Source of the DNA: Pseudomonadota bacterium
GTDB taxonomy: Bacteria > Myxococcota_A > Bradymonadia > UBA4248
Direction of reading: 5' to 3'
Length of the DNA stretch: 5,280 nt
NCBI GenBank assembly: GCA_009786045.1
Contig: WQTY01000167.1
Span: forward strand, 298-5,577
Every line of letters starts with the position of its first letter. The first letter of the stretch is position 1. Made by a program: the position numbers and the translations under genes. Shown here one piece after another: positions 5,032-5,280 of this stretch. The notes under the pieces were generated by a model, which was given only the letters and a program-made list of their open reading frames with translations, had not been told where the DNA came from and ran no database searches.

Positions 5032-5280
5032 ATGATACCTTCAGTTGTAGAGGCTTTTCGGTGGTGCGAGTCGAAAGAGGTTTTGGAGGTGCTTGATCAG
5101 CTGGCGCTTCCCTCGACGGTGCGTTTTGTGCCGCTGAGCACGGCTTCGGAGGCGGCAGAAGCCATTCGGAGCATGCTCGTGCGAGGGGCGCCTGCCATTG
5201 GTATCGTTGCGGCGTATGGTCTGTATTTTTCGGCGAAGCACTTTTGGCTTGAAGATGACAAGTTGTCGCGCATTGCCGCT
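5032..5280 (+). CDS. mtnA: Methylthioribose-1-phosphate isomerase, MtnA (N-terminal part, 3' end beyond right edge)
   Basis: The first 83 codons are visible (MIPSVVEAFRW...). The stretch AIRSMLVRGAPAIGIVAAYG (45-64) matches the signature of the MtnA/eIF2B-like family, in which RGAPAIG contributes to the substrate phosphate site. The preceding EVLDQLALP (19-27) also fits the MtnA N-terminal domain. The enzyme converts 5-methylthioribose 1-phosphate to 5-methylthioribulose 1-phosphate in the cytoplasmic methionine salvage pathway, which recycles the methylthioadenosine left over from polyamine synthesis. The catalytic Cys and Asp of the family lie beyond the window and cannot be checked. The start is fixed by AAGGAG at 5019-5024. 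The gene follows the tRNA terminator and probably has its own transcription. The related eIF2B-like and ribose-1,5-bisphosphate isomerase families are less likely given the N-terminal match. Confidence 0.9.
   Translation, partial: MIPSVVEAFRWCESKEVLEVLDQLALPSTVRFVPLSTASEAAEAIRSMLVRGAPAIGIVAAYGLYFSAKHFWLEDDKLSRIAA

Noticed and set aside
5041..5241. 66-codon minus-strand open frame
   Set aside because: It is antisense to the clear MtnA coding frame and has no domain.

Overview
The window looks like chromosomal DNA of a Gram-negative bacterium, probably a proteobacterium, with moderately high GC. Evidence for this is an O-antigen-ligase-type membrane protein, a sigma70-type stable-RNA promoter and a proteobacterial-looking MtnA N-terminus. 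None of the three tRNA genes encodes its 3' CCA, which argues against the best-known Gammaproteobacteria (enterobacteria, Pseudomonas). I cannot assign a class or genus.

Layout. Positions 1-4504 are a minus-strand two-gene operon. Its first gene (4504 to 2132) encodes a 790-residue protein with no export signal, a LysM domain in the middle and a C-terminal LytM/M23-like domain that has lost three of the four zinc ligands. The second gene starts at the stop codon of the first (TAATG junction) and stays open to the left edge. It encodes a polytopic membrane protein of the O-antigen ligase/Wzy type with a soluble, TPR-like C-terminal region, of which at least 708 residues are visible. It has no stop codon in the window, so it is easily missed by searches that require a closed ORF, but it explains all of 1-2126.

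Positions 4505-4649 are a divergent intergenic region. It holds a 14-bp perfect palindrome and a near-consensus sigma70 promoter (TTGACA, 17 nt, TAATAT) with an A/T-rich UP-like tract and a GC-rich discriminator. This promoter drives the plus-strand cluster tRNA-Gln(CTG), tRNA-Glu(CTC), tRNA-Glu(CTC). The two tRNA-Glu genes are identical over 75 bp. They are separated by a terminator-like hairpin, and a strong Rho-independent terminator closes the cluster.

At 5032 the plus-strand gene mtnA (methylthioribose-1-phosphate isomerase, methionine salvage) begins and runs off the right edge.

Functional reading. The minus-strand operon probably serves assembly or transfer of a surface glycan: the membrane protein would be the ligase or polymerase, and the LysM/pseudo-LytM protein a non-catalytic partner. 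This is inference from gene pairing and domains only. The tRNA cluster and mtnA are housekeeping genes, and the terminator between them suggests separate transcription. The points most worth checking are the LysM/LytM protein that lacks both catalytic ligands and an export signal, its coupling to the ligase-like gene, and the hairpin between the twin tRNA-Glu genes.
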